Source: Parcubacteria group bacterium GW2011_GWA2_45_30
GTDB lineage: Bacteria > Patescibacteriota > Minisyncoccia > Sungbacterales > HO2-52-23
Length of the DNA stretch: 30,203 nucleotides
Assembly (NCBI GenBank): GCA_001001625.1
Contig: LCKU01000001.1
Location: forward strand, 1 to 30,203
Direction: 5' to 3'
Part shown: positions 30,101 to 30,203 of the stretch, one piece after another
How positions within the stretch are numbered: position 1 is the first letter of the stretch
Layout: each line of letters starts with the position of its first letter
Translations under genes and position numbers: made by a program
Notes under the pieces: generated by a model
Database searches by the model: none
Told to the model about the DNA's origin: nothing
The model's input: the letters and a program-made list of their open reading frames with translations, nothing else

Positions 30101-30203
30101 ATTCTTATGTGTAGGAATCCGTCGCGTTGTTAACACTTTTAACCTTTCGGGGTAAAGTACAAACAACATGACAATTCACAAATCTACACGGCTCACTCCC
30201 GTT

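Noticed and set aside
1..30203. Alternative genetic code (TGA or TAG as sense)
   Set aside because: TGA ends mreD and glgA, TAG ends mrdA and the DUF3105 gene, and conserved Trp and Gln positions use normal codons. Isolated in-frame stops do not show a recoding pattern.
1..30203. tRNA, rRNA or transposase genes
   Set aside because: No cloverleaf, rRNA segment or transposase motif was recognised by eye. A tRNAscan and HMM search would be needed to exclude them fully.

Overview
The window looks like a chromosome piece from a Candidate Phyla Radiation (Patescibacteria) bacterium, most likely Parcubacteria-like. The clues are a zinc-ribbon protein family and a Cys-rich PDGS/TGPNCEFA surface motif that I associate with these genomes, a prolyl-tRNA synthetase without the usual editing insert, a PaaX/Cas2-fold regulator, many apparently leaderless genes, and dense co-directional genes. 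The genetic code looks standard: TGA ends mreD and glgA, TAG ends mrdA and the DUF3105 gene. No tRNA, rRNA or CRISPR array was seen.

Region 1 (1-13300, all on the minus strand) is housekeeping. Read in transcription order it runs proS, mreB, mreC, mreD, mrdA (cell shape and wall), greA, a decayed acyl-CoA synthetase, lysS, serS, alr, and a partial ftsQ. Region 2 (13300-20400) holds a PaaX-like regulator between two large related palindromes, gap with a small membrane protein, gdhA, trxB, a DUF3105 membrane protein and a ROK sugar kinase. Three small orphan genes on the plus strand are interleaved and, unlike most neighbours, carry strong Shine-Dalgarno sequences. Region 3 (20400-27770) is sugar metabolism (GH13 hydrolase, glycogen synthase, SIS-type phosphosugar isomerase, 6-phosphogluconolactonase) with two RelE-type toxin-antitoxin pairs, a cysteine-less TlpA-like protein and a glutaredoxin. 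Region 4 (27770-30203) holds the zinc-ribbon gene, broken by one in-frame TAG, and a hicBA pair.

Five things stand out. (a) Two genes (acyl-CoA synthetase, zinc-ribbon protein), and possibly a third, are cut by a single in-frame stop with the same reading frame continuing after it. (b) Short word-like degenerate repeats occur between genes and in frame inside alr, proS, gdhA and the zinc-ribbon gene. (c) Two palindromes of 48-52 bp with an identical GTCCGATCGGAC core flank the PaaX-like gene. (d) Seven start codons (lysS, proS, the DUF3105 gene, the ROK kinase, the GH13 gene and both RelE-type antitoxins) sit exactly 6 nt after a -10 box, and gap sits 8 nt after one, implying leaderless mRNAs. 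(e) The ROK kinase and GH13 genes share a perfectly symmetric divergent promoter.
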